64,000 nt of DNA. It comes from Streptomyces sp. JHA26 (GTDB lineage Bacteria > Actinomycetota > Actinomycetes > Streptomycetales > Streptomycetaceae). Position 1 is the stretch's first letter; every line of letters starts with the position of its first letter. Shown one piece after another: positions 7,998-16,749 of this stretch. Both the position numbers and the translations under genes were made by a program. The notes below the pieces were generated by a model. That model worked only from the letters and a program-made list of their open reading frames with translations. It did no database searches and was not told where the DNA came from. The stretch spans positions 1 to 64,000 of the forward strand of contig NZ_BDJC01000024.1 in assembly GCF_002005565.1 (NCBI RefSeq), in the 5' to 3' direction.

Positions 7998-9482
7998 GTG
8001 GGCACCTCGTCCGGAACGGGCGGCCGGGGCGGAACGGGGGGCTGGACCGGGGCGGGGGGCCGGGGGCGGCGGCCGCGGCTGCGGTCGCTGCGGACCACGT
8101 TCGCCGTGTCGTTCGCGACGGTCACGGCCGTCGTCACCGTCCTCGTCGGCGTGCTGTCGTACAACGCCGCCGCGCGGCTGGTGCGGGTGGACCAGGAGTC
8201 CGTCTTCGACCAGGTCGTGCAGGACCTGCGCGCCGAGGTGCGCGAGCGGCCGATGTCGCCCGGCGACTTCTCCTCGTCCGCGCCCGGCCACGACATCGTG
8301 CGCCCGGCCCGTACGGACGTGCAGGTGCTGGGGCCGGACGGCGAGGTCTCCGACCCGGCCGGCCGCCGGCTGCCGGTGACCGGCGAGGACCGGCGGACGG
8401 CGGGCGCCGCGGTGGCCGGGCGGATGGTGCAGCACAGGGACGTGGACGTCGGCCACGACGTCTACCGGATCGCCACCGTCGCCCTCGGCGACGGCCGGGG
8501 CGCCGTGCAGGTGGCGCAGGAGTTCAGCGACACCGAGGACCTGCTGCGGGCCCTGCAGCGGCGGACCTGGGTGCTGATGGGCGCGGTGGTGACCGCGGCG
8601 GGCCTGTGCGGCTGGTGGCTGGCGCGGCGCATCACCCGGCGCCTGATCGCCCTCGCCTCCGCCGCCGAGGACGTCGCCCGCACCCGCCGGCTCGGCATCC
8701 AGGTACCGGTCACCGGGCACGACGAGGTGGGCCGGCTGGGCCGCGCCTTCGACCGCATGCTGGGCCGGCTCGCCCAGTCGGAGGAGGACCAGCGGCGCCT
8801 GGTCCAGGACGCGGGCCACGAGCTGCGCACCCCGCTGACCTCCCTGCGCACCAACATCTCGCTGCTGCGCCGGATCGACGAGCTGCCGCCCGCCGCGCGC
8901 GAGGAACTGGTCGCCGACCTGGGGCAGGAGGCCCGGGAGCTGACCGACCTGGTGAACGAGCTGGTCGAGCTGGCGGCCGGTCAGTCCGGGACGGAGCCGG
9001 TGCGGCCGGTCGACCTCGGGGAGATCGCGTACGAGGTGGCGACCCACGCCCGGCGCCGTACCGGGCGCGAGATCAGCGTGCGGGCCTGCGGCGACACGAC
9101 GACGACCGGCCGGCCCGTCATGCTGACCCGCGCGATCTCCAACCTGGTCGAGAACGCCGCGAAGTTCGACCGGGGCGGCACGGGCCCCATCGAGGTCACC
9201 GTGGCCGGTCCGGCTCGTCCCGGCACGATCAGCGTCGAGGTCCGCGACCGCGGCCCCGGCATCACCGACGCCGACCTGGTCCGCGTCTTCGACCGCTTCT
9301 ACCGCGCCGCCGACGCCCGCTCCCAGCCCGGTTCGGGCCTCGGCCTGTCCATCGTGCGGGAGGTGGCGCTGGCGCACGGCGGAGCGCCGTTCGCCCACCG
9401 GCGGGAGGGGGGCGGGTCGGTGATCGGGTTCACGGTGGGCGAGGTCCCGGCGCGGGACGAGCCGCCGGGCGGCACGGCCTGA
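7998..9482 (+). CDS. sensor histidine kinase (MprB-like)
   Basis: 494-residue partner of the preceding response regulator (TGAGTG junction). A Gly-rich cytoplasmic start is followed by a membrane helix (about 37-57), an extracytoplasmic domain of about 130 residues, a second helix near residue 190, and a HAMP linker. The dimerisation domain has phospho-acceptor His274 in GHELRTPLTSLR. The HATPase domain has N box NLVENAAKFD, DRGPGI and GSGLGLSIV. The order matches MprB-type kinases. Signal unknown. The stop codon falls in a 16-bp direct repeat. Confidence 0.95.
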   Translation: MGTSSGTGGRGGTGGWTGAGGRGRRPRLRSLRTTFAVSFATVTAVVTVLVGVLSYNAAARLVRVDQESVFDQVVQDLRAEVRERPMSPGDFSSSAPGHDIVRPARTDVQVLGPDGEVSDPAGRRLPVTGEDRRTAGAAVAGRMVQHRDVDVGHDVYRIATVALGDGRGAVQVAQEFSDTEDLLRALQRRTWVLMGAVVTAAGLCGWWLARRITRRLIALASAAEDVARTRRLGIQVPVTGHDEVGRLGRAFDRMLGRLAQSEEDQRRLVQDAGHELRTPLTSLRTNISLLRRIDELPPAAREELVADLGQEARELTDLVNELVELAAGQSGTEPVRPVDLGEIAYEVATHARRRTGREISVRACGDTTTTGRPVMLTRAISNLVENAAKFDRGGTGPIEVTVAGPARPGTISVEVRDRGPGITDADLVRVFDRFYRAADARSQPGSGLGLSIVREVALAHGGAPFAHRREGGGSVIGFTVGEVPARDEPPGGTA

Positions 9483-9521
9483 CGGCGGTACCGCCTGACG
9501 GCGGTTCGGCCTGACGGCGGT
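9477..9521. repeat. 16-bp-period direct repeat (3 copies)
   Basis: GCCTGACGGCGGT recurs at 9477, 9493 and 9509 with a 3-nt spacer each time. The first copy contains the kinase stop codon and the others fill the gap to the convergent gene. GGCGGTACCGCC inside it is self-complementary. Confidence 0.8.
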
Positions 9522-9533
9522 ACGGGCCGGCGC

Positions 9534-9962
9534 TCAGGCCGACGACGTGCGGCCGTGGTCGGTGCACAGCGCCCAGATGACGAAGACGCCGACGCCGATG
9601 GAGATGATCGCCCAGAGCGGGGTGTAGGGCAGCCAGAGGAACTGCAGGATCACGAAGAGGGCGGTGAGCCCGACGCCGAGGCCCCGCGCCCAGGCGGCGC
9701 CCGTGAGGACGCCCCAGCCGGTGATGATGACGAGGGCGCCGAGGATCAGGTGGATCCATCCCCAGGAGGTGAGGTTGAACTTGAAGACGTAGTCGCCGAC
9801 GGTCGCGTAGACGTCGTCCTTCGCGATGGCGGCGATGCCGCTGAAGACGCCGAAGAGGCCTTCGAGCAGCATCAGTACGCCGGCGAGGACGACGCCGCCG
9901 GAGGCCCAGGCGGCCCTGCTGTTTCCGGACCGGGCTCCGGTGCTGCGGGTGGCGTTGGCCAT
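9534..9962 (-). CDS. DUF7144-type small membrane protein
   Basis: 142 residues with four predicted transmembrane helices after a polar N-terminus. The first is VVLAGVLMLLEGLFGVFSGI. The KDDVYATVGDYVFKFNLTSWGWIHL loop between helices 1 and 2 is the recognisable family signature. The ATG at 9962 has GGAG at seven-nt spacing. Members are common in Streptomyces, often as several paralogues, and have no known function. It converges with the kinase gene. Confidence 0.8.
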   Translation of the reverse strand: MANATRSTGARSGNSRAAWASGGVVLAGVLMLLEGLFGVFSGIAAIAKDDVYATVGDYVFKFNLTSWGWIHLILGALVIITGWGVLTGAAWARGLGVGLTALFVILQFLWLPYTPLWAIISIGVGVFVIWALCTDHGRTSSA

Positions 9963-10156
9963 GGTCGTTCTCCGTCCCTCGGAGTCCGCGATGCGCGGGC
10001 ACTCCCCAGTGTTCGTCCGCAACCGGACGGCCACGACCGGGCGTAGGCCATTCGGGTGAAAACGTCGACGGATCCCGGTGTGAGGACGTGGGGGAGGCGG
10101 CCGGAGGCCGGCGATGCGGCCGGACGCGCCGGTGGGCGGACGGCGGGGCGGGCCGG

Positions 10157-10663
10157 TCAGTGGTAGGCGTGGGCGACCGCGTGGCCCTTGCCGCGGCCGA
10201 TCATCCACTTGTTGACCGGCGTGGTGAGCACGAAGGCGAGGGCGAGCCCGCCGATCAGCGCGTACCAGAACAGCCCGTCCGACAACTGGGCGTCCATCGC
10301 GCCCGGCACCAGGGCGATGATCCCGTTGTCGACCAGTTCCATCACCGCGATGGAGACCGTGTCGGCGGCCAGCGCGACCTTGACCGCCGCCTTGAGGTCC
10401 AGCCCGGCCCGGCGCACGGCGAAGAGCGTGAACGAGTAGCCGAAGAGGAACGCCAGTGCGACGGCGAGGACCATCGTCGGGACGTTGCCCCACCCCAGGG
10501 CGGTGCCGATCACCATCCCGAGGATCTCGCCGACGGCGCACCCGGTCAGGCAGTGCAGCGTCGCCTTCGCGGCCATGGCCCACGACGCCGGACCGTGCCC
10601 GTGGTGCCGCCCGTGCCCGTGCCCCTGCGGTTGCTCGTGCTCGTGCTCGTGCTCGTGGTCCAT
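10157..10663 (-). CDS. DUF4396 membrane protein with His-rich N-terminus
   Basis: 168 residues. The first 26 residues form a likely metal-binding tail (HEHEHEHE then GHGHGRHHGHG). About four membrane helices follow, with conserved acidic and polar residues (GCAVGEILGMVIG, DTVSIAVMELVDNGI). DUF4396 proteins are uncharacterised and often sit near copper or heavy-metal genes. A perfect CsoR-like palindrome lies 60 bp upstream of the ATG, so copper- or other-metal-controlled expression is a reasonable inference. No metal ATPase or CsoR gene is in the window. Confidence 0.85.
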   Translation of the reverse strand: MDHEHEHEHEQPQGHGHGRHHGHGPASWAMAAKATLHCLTGCAVGEILGMVIGTALGWGNVPTMVLAVALAFLFGYSFTLFAVRRAGLDLKAAVKVALAADTVSIAVMELVDNGIIALVPGAMDAQLSDGLFWYALIGGLALAFVLTTPVNKWMIGRGKGHAVAHAYH

Positions 10664-10723
10664 GACCTCGCCCCCGTCCGATGCCCGGCGAACCTCTGCT
10701 GGCCCGCCTCACACCTCGGAACC

Positions 10724-10744
10724 ATATACCCCCCGGGGGTATAT
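10724..10744. promoter_or_regulatory. CsoR-like palindromic operator
   Basis: A perfect dyad ATATACCCCC-C-GGGGGTATAT. It resembles the ATACCCC...GGGGTAT sites bound by CsoR-family copper repressors in Streptomyces. It lies 60 bp upstream of the His-rich DUF4396 gene, where a promoter is expected. Other CsoR/RcnR/FrmR-family repressors bind similar G-tract dyads. Confidence 0.7.
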
Positions 10745-10799
10745 GCCAAGGGTTCGGCGTTCGGGAGGGGACGGGACCTCTCGGCGTACGGGGGTGACG

Positions 10800-11765
10800 T
10801 CAGGCGCCGTGCCCGTGCAGGCGGCGCTCGTCCGCCCGCGCCGGCCCGGCGTCCGTCCCGGGGCCGGGCGGTGCCGCGTCCGGCCCGCGCAGGCTGACCT
10901 CCACGCACCCGTCGACGACACGCGTGTCGAAGACGGGCTGGGGCGCGGTGGCGGGACCGCGGACGTTCCAGCCGTCCGAGAGTCGGAAGACGCTGCCGTG
11001 CCAGGGGCACTCGACGCACCCGTCGGCGACCGTGCCCTCGGACAGCGGCCCGGCGAGGTGGCTGCACCGCTCGGCCAGCGCGTGGAAGGCGCCGCCGGTC
11101 TCCCGCACCACCAGGACCGGCACGTCGTCCACGGTGCGCCGCACCGGCCGGCCGGCCGGGAACTCGTCCACGCCGCCGACCCGGTGCCAGCCCTCGGAGA
11201 CGACGTGCGGGACCTCCTCGGCGTGGTTGGCGCCGGACGCCTGCCGGTAGGCCAGGTGGCCGCCGAGCATGCCGCCCACGCCGACCGCCGTCAGCCCGAG
11301 GAAGCCGTACGTCCGCCCCGCGCCGGTCCGCCCGGTGAGGCGGCAGACGAGCGAGGCGCCGTACAGGCCCAGGGCCGCCGTGTTGGCCAGGGCGTGCACC
11401 AGCCCCACCCGTGTCTGCTCGCGGCGCAGTTCGGCCCAGTCGACGGCGCCCGCCAGCGCGGCGGGGACGGCCGCCGCGAGTCCGACGCCCACCAGGGCGC
11501 CGGCCTCCCGGGAGCGGCCGGGCCACAGGTCGAGCACCGCGGCCGACATCCAGCTGCCGACCGGCACCTGCACCAACAAGGGGTGCGCGGGATGGCCGAG
11601 CGGCTTACCGTGCAGCACGTCCCGCGCCCGGCCGAGCGGCAGGGCCCGTACGCGTCCGGTCAGCACGTCGATCACCGCGTCCGCCCGGGAATCACGCTCC
11701 AGGGCGTCCAGCAGCGACAGCATGCGGTTCTGTCCGATGGGGCGGCGACGCGGCTCTTTCCTCAT
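10800..11765 (-). CDS. Rieske 2Fe-2S protein fused to DUF2231 membrane domain
   Basis: 321 residues. The N-terminal two thirds are a DUF2231 membrane domain with about four helices (GKPLGHPAHPLLVQVPVGSW onward). The C-terminal 100 residues are a Rieske domain with both cluster motifs, CSHLAGP and CPWHGS, giving two Cys and two His ligands. An electron-transfer role at the membrane is likely; the partner is unknown. It is divergent from an orphan cytochrome oxidase subunit I gene with a 277-bp shared upstream region, which hints at a respiratory or redox-stress link. Confidence 0.9.
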   Translation of the reverse strand: MRKEPRRRPIGQNRMLSLLDALERDSRADAVIDVLTGRVRALPLGRARDVLHGKPLGHPAHPLLVQVPVGSWMSAAVLDLWPGRSREAGALVGVGLAAAVPAALAGAVDWAELRREQTRVGLVHALANTAALGLYGASLVCRLTGRTGAGRTYGFLGLTAVGVGGMLGGHLAYRQASGANHAEEVPHVVSEGWHRVGGVDEFPAGRPVRRTVDDVPVLVVRETGGAFHALAERCSHLAGPLSEGTVADGCVECPWHGSVFRLSDGWNVRGPATAPQPVFDTRVVDGCVEVSLRGPDAAPPGPGTDAGPARADERRLHGHGA

Positions 11766-12042
11766 GCGCGCCGGGTCCCCCTCGGACAGAAGGGGCAAAC
11801 GGGTCTCCGGTGCGCGGCGGCGCCGCGCCCGATGTGCCGGGTCCCGCCGTCTCACCCGTACGGCTGGAACCTTGACCCGTTCGGGCCGCGTACCGCCCTC
11901 TGCGGGCGCGCGTCGGCACCGGGGGGCACTACTTTCCCCACGGTTGTGTACTCCCTTTTCCCCGGCTGCGCGGGCGGTCGTCACCGTCCGTGCCGCCCTC
12001 TCCTGCCGAACGCCGAGTGCCGAACGCCGAGTAAGGATCCCG

Positions 12043-13755
12043 ATGGCGACCCACACCGAGCCGGTGGCCCCCGTCCCCACGCCCGAGCGGCGGGGGAGGG
12101 GCCACGTGGTGGTCACCTGGCTGACCACCACCGACCACAAGAAGATCGGCCACCTCTACCTGATCACGTCGTTCGGTTTCTTCCTGATCGGCGGGGTGCT
12201 GGCGATGGTGGTGCGGGCCGAGCTGGCGCGACCGGGCCTGCAGATCGTGTCCGCGGAGCAGTACAACCAGTCCTTCACGATGCACGGCACGATCATGCTG
12301 CTGCTGTTCGCCACCCCGACGTTCGCGGGGTTCGCCAACGCGATCATGCCGTTGCAGATCGGCTCCCCGGACGTGGCGTTCCCCCGGCTGAACATGCTCT
12401 CGTACTGGCTCTTCCTCTTCGGCGGGCTCATCGTCGTGAGCAGCTTCCTCACCACCCAGGGCGCCGCCGACTTCGGCTGGACCGCCTACCCGCCGCTCAG
12501 CGGCGGCGAGCGCACCCCGTACGTCGGCGGTGACCTGTGGATCCTGGGCCTGGCCCTGTCCGGCTTCGGCACCATCCTCGGGGCGGTCAACTTCATCACC
12601 ACGATCATCTGCATGCGCGCCCCCGGCATGACCATGTTCCGGATGCCGATCTTCACGTGGAACGTGCTGCTCACCTCGGTGCTCGTGCTGCTCGCCTTCC
12701 CGGTGCTGGCGGCGGCCCTGCTGGTGCTGGCGGCGGACCGGCAGTTCGGGGCGCACGTCTTCGACCCGGAGAACGGCGGACCGATCCTGTGGCAGCACCT
12801 GTTCTGGTTCTTCGGGCACCCCGAGGTCTACATCCTCGCCCTGCCGTTCTTCGGGGTGATCACGGAGATCCTGCCGGTCTTCTCCCGCAAGCCGATCTTC
12901 GGTTACACGAGCCTGATCGCCGCCACGATCGCCATCACCGGCCTGTCCGTGACCGTCTGGGCGCACCACATGTTCGCCACCGGCGCCGTACTGCTGCCGT
13001 TCTTCTCCTTCATGAGCTTCCTGATCGCCGTGCCGACCGGGGTGAAGTTCTTCAACTGGACCGGAACGCTCTGGAGGGGCTCCCTGTCCTTCGAACCACC
13101 GATGCTGTGGGCGATCGGCTTCCTGGTCACCTTCCTCTTCGGCGGGCTGACCGGCGTCCTGCTGGCCTCACCGCCGATGGACTTCCACGTGCACGACAGC
13201 TACTTCGTCGTGGCCCACTTCCACTACGTGGTCTTCGGCACCGTGGTGTTCGCCATGTTCGGCGGCTTCAGCTTCTGGTGGCCCAAGATGACCGGCACGA
13301 TGCTGGACCACCGGCTGGAGAAGATCCACTTCTGGACGCTGTTCGTCGGCTTCCACACCACGTTCCTGATCCAGCACTGGCTGGGCGCCGAGGGCATGCC
13401 CCGCCGCTACGCCGACTACCTCGCCGCCGACGGCTTCACCACCCTCAACACCATCTCCTCCATCGGCGCCTTCCTCCTCGGGCTGTCCACCCTGCCCTTC
13501 CTCTACAACGTCTGGCGGACCGCCCAGTACGGCGAGCGGATCGAGGTCGACGACCCCTGGGGCTACGGGCGTTCGCTGGAGTGGGCCACCTCGTGCCCGC
13601 CGCCCCGGCACAACTTCGTCACCCTGCCGAAGATCCGGTCCGAATCCCCCGCCTTCGACCTGCACCACCCCGCGGTCGCCAGCCTCGACCAGGCGGAGAA
13701 CACCGGTCAGCGCGACATCCTGGACACCAGCGGCCACAAGGGCGAACGGCCGTGA
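12043..13755 (+). CDS. ctaD: cytochrome c oxidase subunit I
   Basis: 570-residue heme-copper oxidase catalytic subunit with 12 expected transmembrane helices. Visible are the low-spin heme His in SFTMHGTIMLLL, the CuB/Tyr motif WFFGHPEVYILALPFFG, the HH pair in VWAHHMFATGA, and the distal haem ligands in VVAHFHYVVFG. It would reduce O2 to water and pump protons. AAGGA precedes the ATG. No subunit II, III or haem-synthesis gene is nearby, so this is probably a second ctaD copy outside the main operon. The next gene overlaps by 4 nt. Confidence 0.96.
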   Translation: MATHTEPVAPVPTPERRGRGHVVVTWLTTTDHKKIGHLYLITSFGFFLIGGVLAMVVRAELARPGLQIVSAEQYNQSFTMHGTIMLLLFATPTFAGFANAIMPLQIGSPDVAFPRLNMLSYWLFLFGGLIVVSSFLTTQGAADFGWTAYPPLSGGERTPYVGGDLWILGLALSGFGTILGAVNFITTIICMRAPGMTMFRMPIFTWNVLLTSVLVLLAFPVLAAALLVLAADRQFGAHVFDPENGGPILWQHLFWFFGHPEVYILALPFFGVITEILPVFSRKPIFGYTSLIAATIAITGLSVTVWAHHMFATGAVLLPFFSFMSFLIAVPTGVKFFNWTGTLWRGSLSFEPPMLWAIGFLVTFLFGGLTGVLLASPPMDFHVHDSYFVVAHFHYVVFGTVVFAMFGGFSFWWPKMTGTMLDHRLEKIHFWTLFVGFHTTFLIQHWLGAEGMPRRYADYLAADGFTTLNTISSIGAFLLGLSTLPFLYNVWRTAQYGERIEVDDPWGYGRSLEWATSCPPPRHNFVTLPKIRSESPAFDLHHPAVASLDQAENTGQRDILDTSGHKGERP

Positions 13756-14126
13756 CCGGCGGCCGCGCTCGTCGTCCGGACCCCGACGTGGCCGCGGCGA
13801 TCGGGGCCGAGGCGGAGGGCTTCCTGCTGGCGCGGTCGCACTGGACCGAGGCGCACCGCGAGGCGCGTGCCCTGTGCGACCGCCTGCCGTGGCTGACCAC
13901 CGCGCAGGCGGAGGACCTCACGCACCACTACGTCGACGGCCGGATCGCCCTGTCCCGCCGCATGCTCGCCGCGACGGTGCGGCGGGCCGAGGAACTGCGC
14001 GAGGAGTACGAGGCCCGGTACCTGGAGCTGCGGCGCCGTCTGCTCGTGCGCCACGCCGCCTGGGCGTCGGCCACGCTGGCGTGCTCGGCGGGCGTCGGCA
14101 GCACGCTGTGCACCCTGTTCCGCTGA
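13752..14126 (+). CDS. small protein translationally coupled to ctaD
   Basis: 124 residues. The GTG overlaps the ctaD stop (GTGA), so it should be translated with the oxidase subunit. The sequence is mostly charged and helical (ARSHWTEAHREARALCDRLPW, then AATVRRAEELREEYEARYLEL). A mildly hydrophobic C-terminal stretch (AAWASATLACSAGVGSTLC) could touch the membrane. I do not recognise the family. The coupling suggests an accessory or regulatory role for this CtaD copy. Convergent with the next gene. Confidence 0.75.
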   Translation: MTGGRARRPDPDVAAAIGAEAEGFLLARSHWTEAHREARALCDRLPWLTTAQAEDLTHHYVDGRIALSRRMLAATVRRAEELREEYEARYLELRRRLLVRHAAWASATLACSAGVGSTLCTLFR

Positions 14127-14173
14127 GGGACGCACCGAGGAGGGCGCCGAGGGACGCTCCGCACCCCGCTCCG

Positions 14174-14893
14174 TCAAGGGGCGGGGTAAAGGGCGGGGTG
14201 CTCCCGTTCCGAGGCGCCCCGCCCCCGGCGGGAGCCCGCGTAGGCCGCGTCGCGGAGCCGGCGCAGCCGACCGGTGGGGTGCAGGCCGGGCAGGCAGTGC
14301 GCGTAGGGGTCGTAGGACACGGTGGCCGTGCCCGGAGCGGCGTGCGCGGCGTCCAGGGACAGGACGGCGAAGGTGCTCCAGGGCTCGTCGGGGGCGGCCG
14401 CGCGCAGGTCGAAGCGGACGGGACGGCGGGCCAGCTCCTGCCACAGCGTCGGCAGCGCGTCACCGCCCGGGGCGCGGACCGGGAAGGCCGCCAGGACGCG
14501 TTCGCGGCGCCCCGTCCGGTAGGACAGCAGGGTGGAGTACGGGCCGGTCAGGGCGTCGGGCCGCAGGAGCGGCAGGTGACGGCCGAACCGCCCGGGACGG
14601 CTGGACGTGAACAGCACGTCGAGCGCGGTGCCCGGGCCGTCGGCGTCCTCGACCCGGACGGCCAGACCGAGGCCGTCCGGCAGCCGCCGGGGCAGGCCCA
14701 GCGCACGGGACCAGCGCACGGTCGCCCGGTAGGTGGCGGGCCGGTCCAGCCAGGCCGCGCCCCAGGCGCCGTCCGCGCGGCCGGTCACGGTCAGCGTCCC
14801 CGTGCACAGCACCCCGTGGGGGTGCAGGGCCGGTGCCGAGCGCCGACGGGCCAGGCGGTCGGCCACGAGGTGGGCGGTCCGGTCGACGATCAT
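14174..14893 (-). CDS. uncharacterised protein, catalase-related/'phosphodiesterase' type
   Basis: 239 residues, last gene of a three-gene operon; its ATG overlaps the dehydrogenase stop by 4 nt. The sequence (ALHPHGVLCTGTLTV, PATYRATVRWSRALGLPRRLPDG, FTSSRPGRFGRHLP) matches a Streptomyces family usually annotated as phosphodiesterase. I see no phosphodiesterase metal motif. The R-x-S-R and PDGLG/LAVRV pattern is more reminiscent of the N-terminal strand region of catalase-like proteins. Function should be treated as unknown. Its constant neighbour, the zinc dehydrogenase, suggests a role in aldehyde or oxidative stress. Confidence 0.6.
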   Translation of the reverse strand: MIVDRTAHLVADRLARRRSAPALHPHGVLCTGTLTVTGRADGAWGAAWLDRPATYRATVRWSRALGLPRRLPDGLGLAVRVEDADGPGTALDVLFTSSRPGRFGRHLPLLRPDALTGPYSTLLSYRTGRRERVLAAFPVRAPGGDALPTLWQELARRPVRFDLRAAAPDEPWSTFAVLSLDAAHAAPGTATVSYDPYAHCLPGLHPTGRLRRLRDAAYAGSRRGRGASEREHPALYPAP

Positions 14894-16077
14894 GCGGCCC
14901 CTCGGGTCCCGGGACGGATGACGGCCCGGACGCAGCCGTCGGTCTTGTGCTTGAACATGTCGTACGCCGTGGGCGCCTCGTCCAGCGAGAGGGTGTGGGT
15001 CGCCAGGTGGGCCGTCTCGATCTCCCCGGCGGCCACCCGCTCCAGCAGCATCGGGATGTAGCGCTGCCCGTGCATCTGGGCGCCGCGCACGGTGAGCCCC
15101 TTGTTGATCACGGCGCCGAGCGGGAACTTGTCGACGGCGCCCGCGAAGACGCCCAGGATGAAGACCGTGCCGGCCTTGCGGCACGCGTGGATGGCCTGGC
15201 GTACGGCGGTCGGCCGGTCGGTCTGGAGACGCAGCTGCTGCTTGGCCTGGTCGTACAGGTGCATCGGGCCGTCGCTGTGGGCCTCCATGCCGACGGCTTC
15301 GATGCACACGTCGGGGCCGCGTCCGCCGGTGCGTTCGCGCAGTTCCGCGGCGACGTCGGTGGTGGTGTAGTCGATGGTCTCCGCACCGGCGTACCGCTCG
15401 GCCATGGCCAGCCGTTCGGGGATGCGGTCGATGGAGATGACCCGTTCGGCGCCCTTGAGGACGGCCGCCCGGGCGGCCATCTGCCCCACGGCCCCGCAGC
15501 CCCAGACGGCGACCACGTCGCCGGGCTTCACCCCGGCCAGGTCGGCGCCCATCCACCCGGTGGGGACGGAGTCGGAGACGAACAGGGCGCTGGTGTCGTC
15601 GACGCCCTCGGGGACCTTGAAGGCCCCGTAGTCGGCGAAGGGGACGCGGACGTACTCGGCGTGGCTGCCGCGCAGGCCCCCCATGGCGTGCGAGTAGCCG
15701 AAGATGCCGGCGGTCTCGTAGCCGAACAGGGCCTGGCCGATGCCGGGGTTGGTGTTCGTGTTGTCGCACAGGGACCACAGGTCGTTGGCGCAGTACCAGC
15801 AGCGTCCGCAGCCGATGAAGGAGCAGACGACGACCCGGTCGCCGACCTTGTGCCTGCGCACCGCCGGACCGGTCTCGACGACCTCCCCGACGAACTCGTG
15901 GCCGATGACGTCGCCGGCGCGCATCGCCGGGATGTAGCCGCCGATGAGGTGCAGGTCGGAGCCGCAGGTGGTGCCCGCGATCAGTCGCACGACGATGTCC
16001 TGGTCGTTGCGCAGTTCCGGATCGGGGACCTGCTCGACGGACAGCTTGTTCACGCCTTCCCAGCACAGCGCCTTCAC
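14890..16077 (-). CDS. zinc-dependent alcohol dehydrogenase (glutathione-independent formaldehyde DH-like)
   Basis: 395-residue medium-chain dehydrogenase. Catalytic-zinc residues are visible in TTCGSDLHL and GHEFVGEV. A structural-zinc lobe contains GCGRCWYCANDLWSLC. The cofactor fold has VWGCGAVGQMA and then IDRIPERLAMAE, whose Asp suggests NAD+. The overall form resembles glutathione-independent formaldehyde/threonine-type dehydrogenases. GTG at 16077 follows GGGAGG. The gene overlaps both neighbours by 4 nt, placing it mid-operon. Confidence 0.9.
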   Translation of the reverse strand: MKALCWEGVNKLSVEQVPDPELRNDQDIVVRLIAGTTCGSDLHLIGGYIPAMRAGDVIGHEFVGEVVETGPAVRRHKVGDRVVVCSFIGCGRCWYCANDLWSLCDNTNTNPGIGQALFGYETAGIFGYSHAMGGLRGSHAEYVRVPFADYGAFKVPEGVDDTSALFVSDSVPTGWMGADLAGVKPGDVVAVWGCGAVGQMAARAAVLKGAERVISIDRIPERLAMAERYAGAETIDYTTTDVAAELRERTGGRGPDVCIEAVGMEAHSDGPMHLYDQAKQQLRLQTDRPTAVRQAIHACRKAGTVFILGVFAGAVDKFPLGAVINKGLTVRGAQMHGQRYIPMLLERVAAGEIETAHLATHTLSLDEAPTAYDMFKHKTDGCVRAVIRPGTRGAA

Positions 16078-16538
16078 AGCACTCCCTCCCCGCCGGAGCG
16101 ACGGGTGAACAGTTCGACCAGCTTGCCGCCCGGCGTGGGCCGGGTCGTCGGCGGCGCGTCGGGGCGCAGCACCTCCCCGGCCTCCAGGAGGGCCTTGGTC
16201 TCGCGCAGCGCGAGCCGCAGCTCCTGCCGCGGGTCCCGGCCGGCCAGGCGTGCGGGTGCGGAGGACGACGCGGCGGACACCGGTTCCCTGAACCGGGCGG
16301 CCACCTCCGTGCCGCGGTCGCCCGGCGCGGGGCTCACCCGCACGTCGATCTCGTCCGCGAACCGCCGGAGGGAGCCGGGCAGTTTCCCGGCCGGTCGCAC
16401 ATCCGACATCGAGCGGTTGACCGTCACCGTCAGCCACCGGTCGGCCGTCCGGTCCTCGCTCCGGTGCGCCGTCCCGGCCTTCCGCGCCGCCGCGACGCCG
16501 GCGGCGACTATCGGGAGCATCCACAACGCCTTCTTCAT
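16074..16538 (-). CDS. short SRPBCC-like hypothetical protein
   Basis: 154 residues, first gene of the dehydrogenase operon (4-nt overlap downstream). A hydrophobic N-terminus (ALWMLPIVAAGVAAA) could be a membrane anchor. The remainder (WLTVTVNRSMSDV, EIDVRVSPAPGDRGTEVAARF) looks like the start of a polyketide-cyclase/SRPBCC fold, shortened before the usual C-terminal helix. The tail ends LVELFTRRSGGEG. The biochemical role is unknown. Confidence 0.6.
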   Translation of the reverse strand: MKKALWMLPIVAAGVAAARKAGTAHRSEDRTADRWLTVTVNRSMSDVRPAGKLPGSLRRFADEIDVRVSPAPGDRGTEVAARFREPVSAASSSAPARLAGRDPRQELRLALRETKALLEAGEVLRPDAPPTTRPTPGGKLVELFTRRSGGEGVL

Positions 16539-16630
16539 GAGCAGCCTTCCGCCGGAACCTGGCCATCACCGTCGGGGGGCGGGTTTCCGCGTCCCTCACG
16601 ACGAAACGACGACGTGCGGGGCGTGCGGGC

Positions 16631-16674
16631 GTACGGGGGACGCGGGGCGTGCGGGGGACGCGGGGCGTACGGGG
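16631..16674. repeat. 18-bp tandem repeat
   Basis: GTACGGGGGACGCGGGGC (16631-16648) is followed by a one-mismatch copy (16649-16666) and a partial third. It lies in the gap upstream of the dehydrogenase operon and is almost pure G on one strand. Confidence 0.7.
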
Positions 16675-16749
16675 CCCTGGAGAACGCCACCGGGGCGGCG
16701 CACCGCCCTCGGCGCACCGCCCCGGCCGGACCGCGGCCCGTTGCCGGAC

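Noticed and set aside
10724..10744. The C5/G5 palindrome as a terminator
   Set aside because: It is upstream of both neighbouring gene starts on the relevant strand, has A/T-rich ends and matches CsoR-type operators better than a transcription stop.
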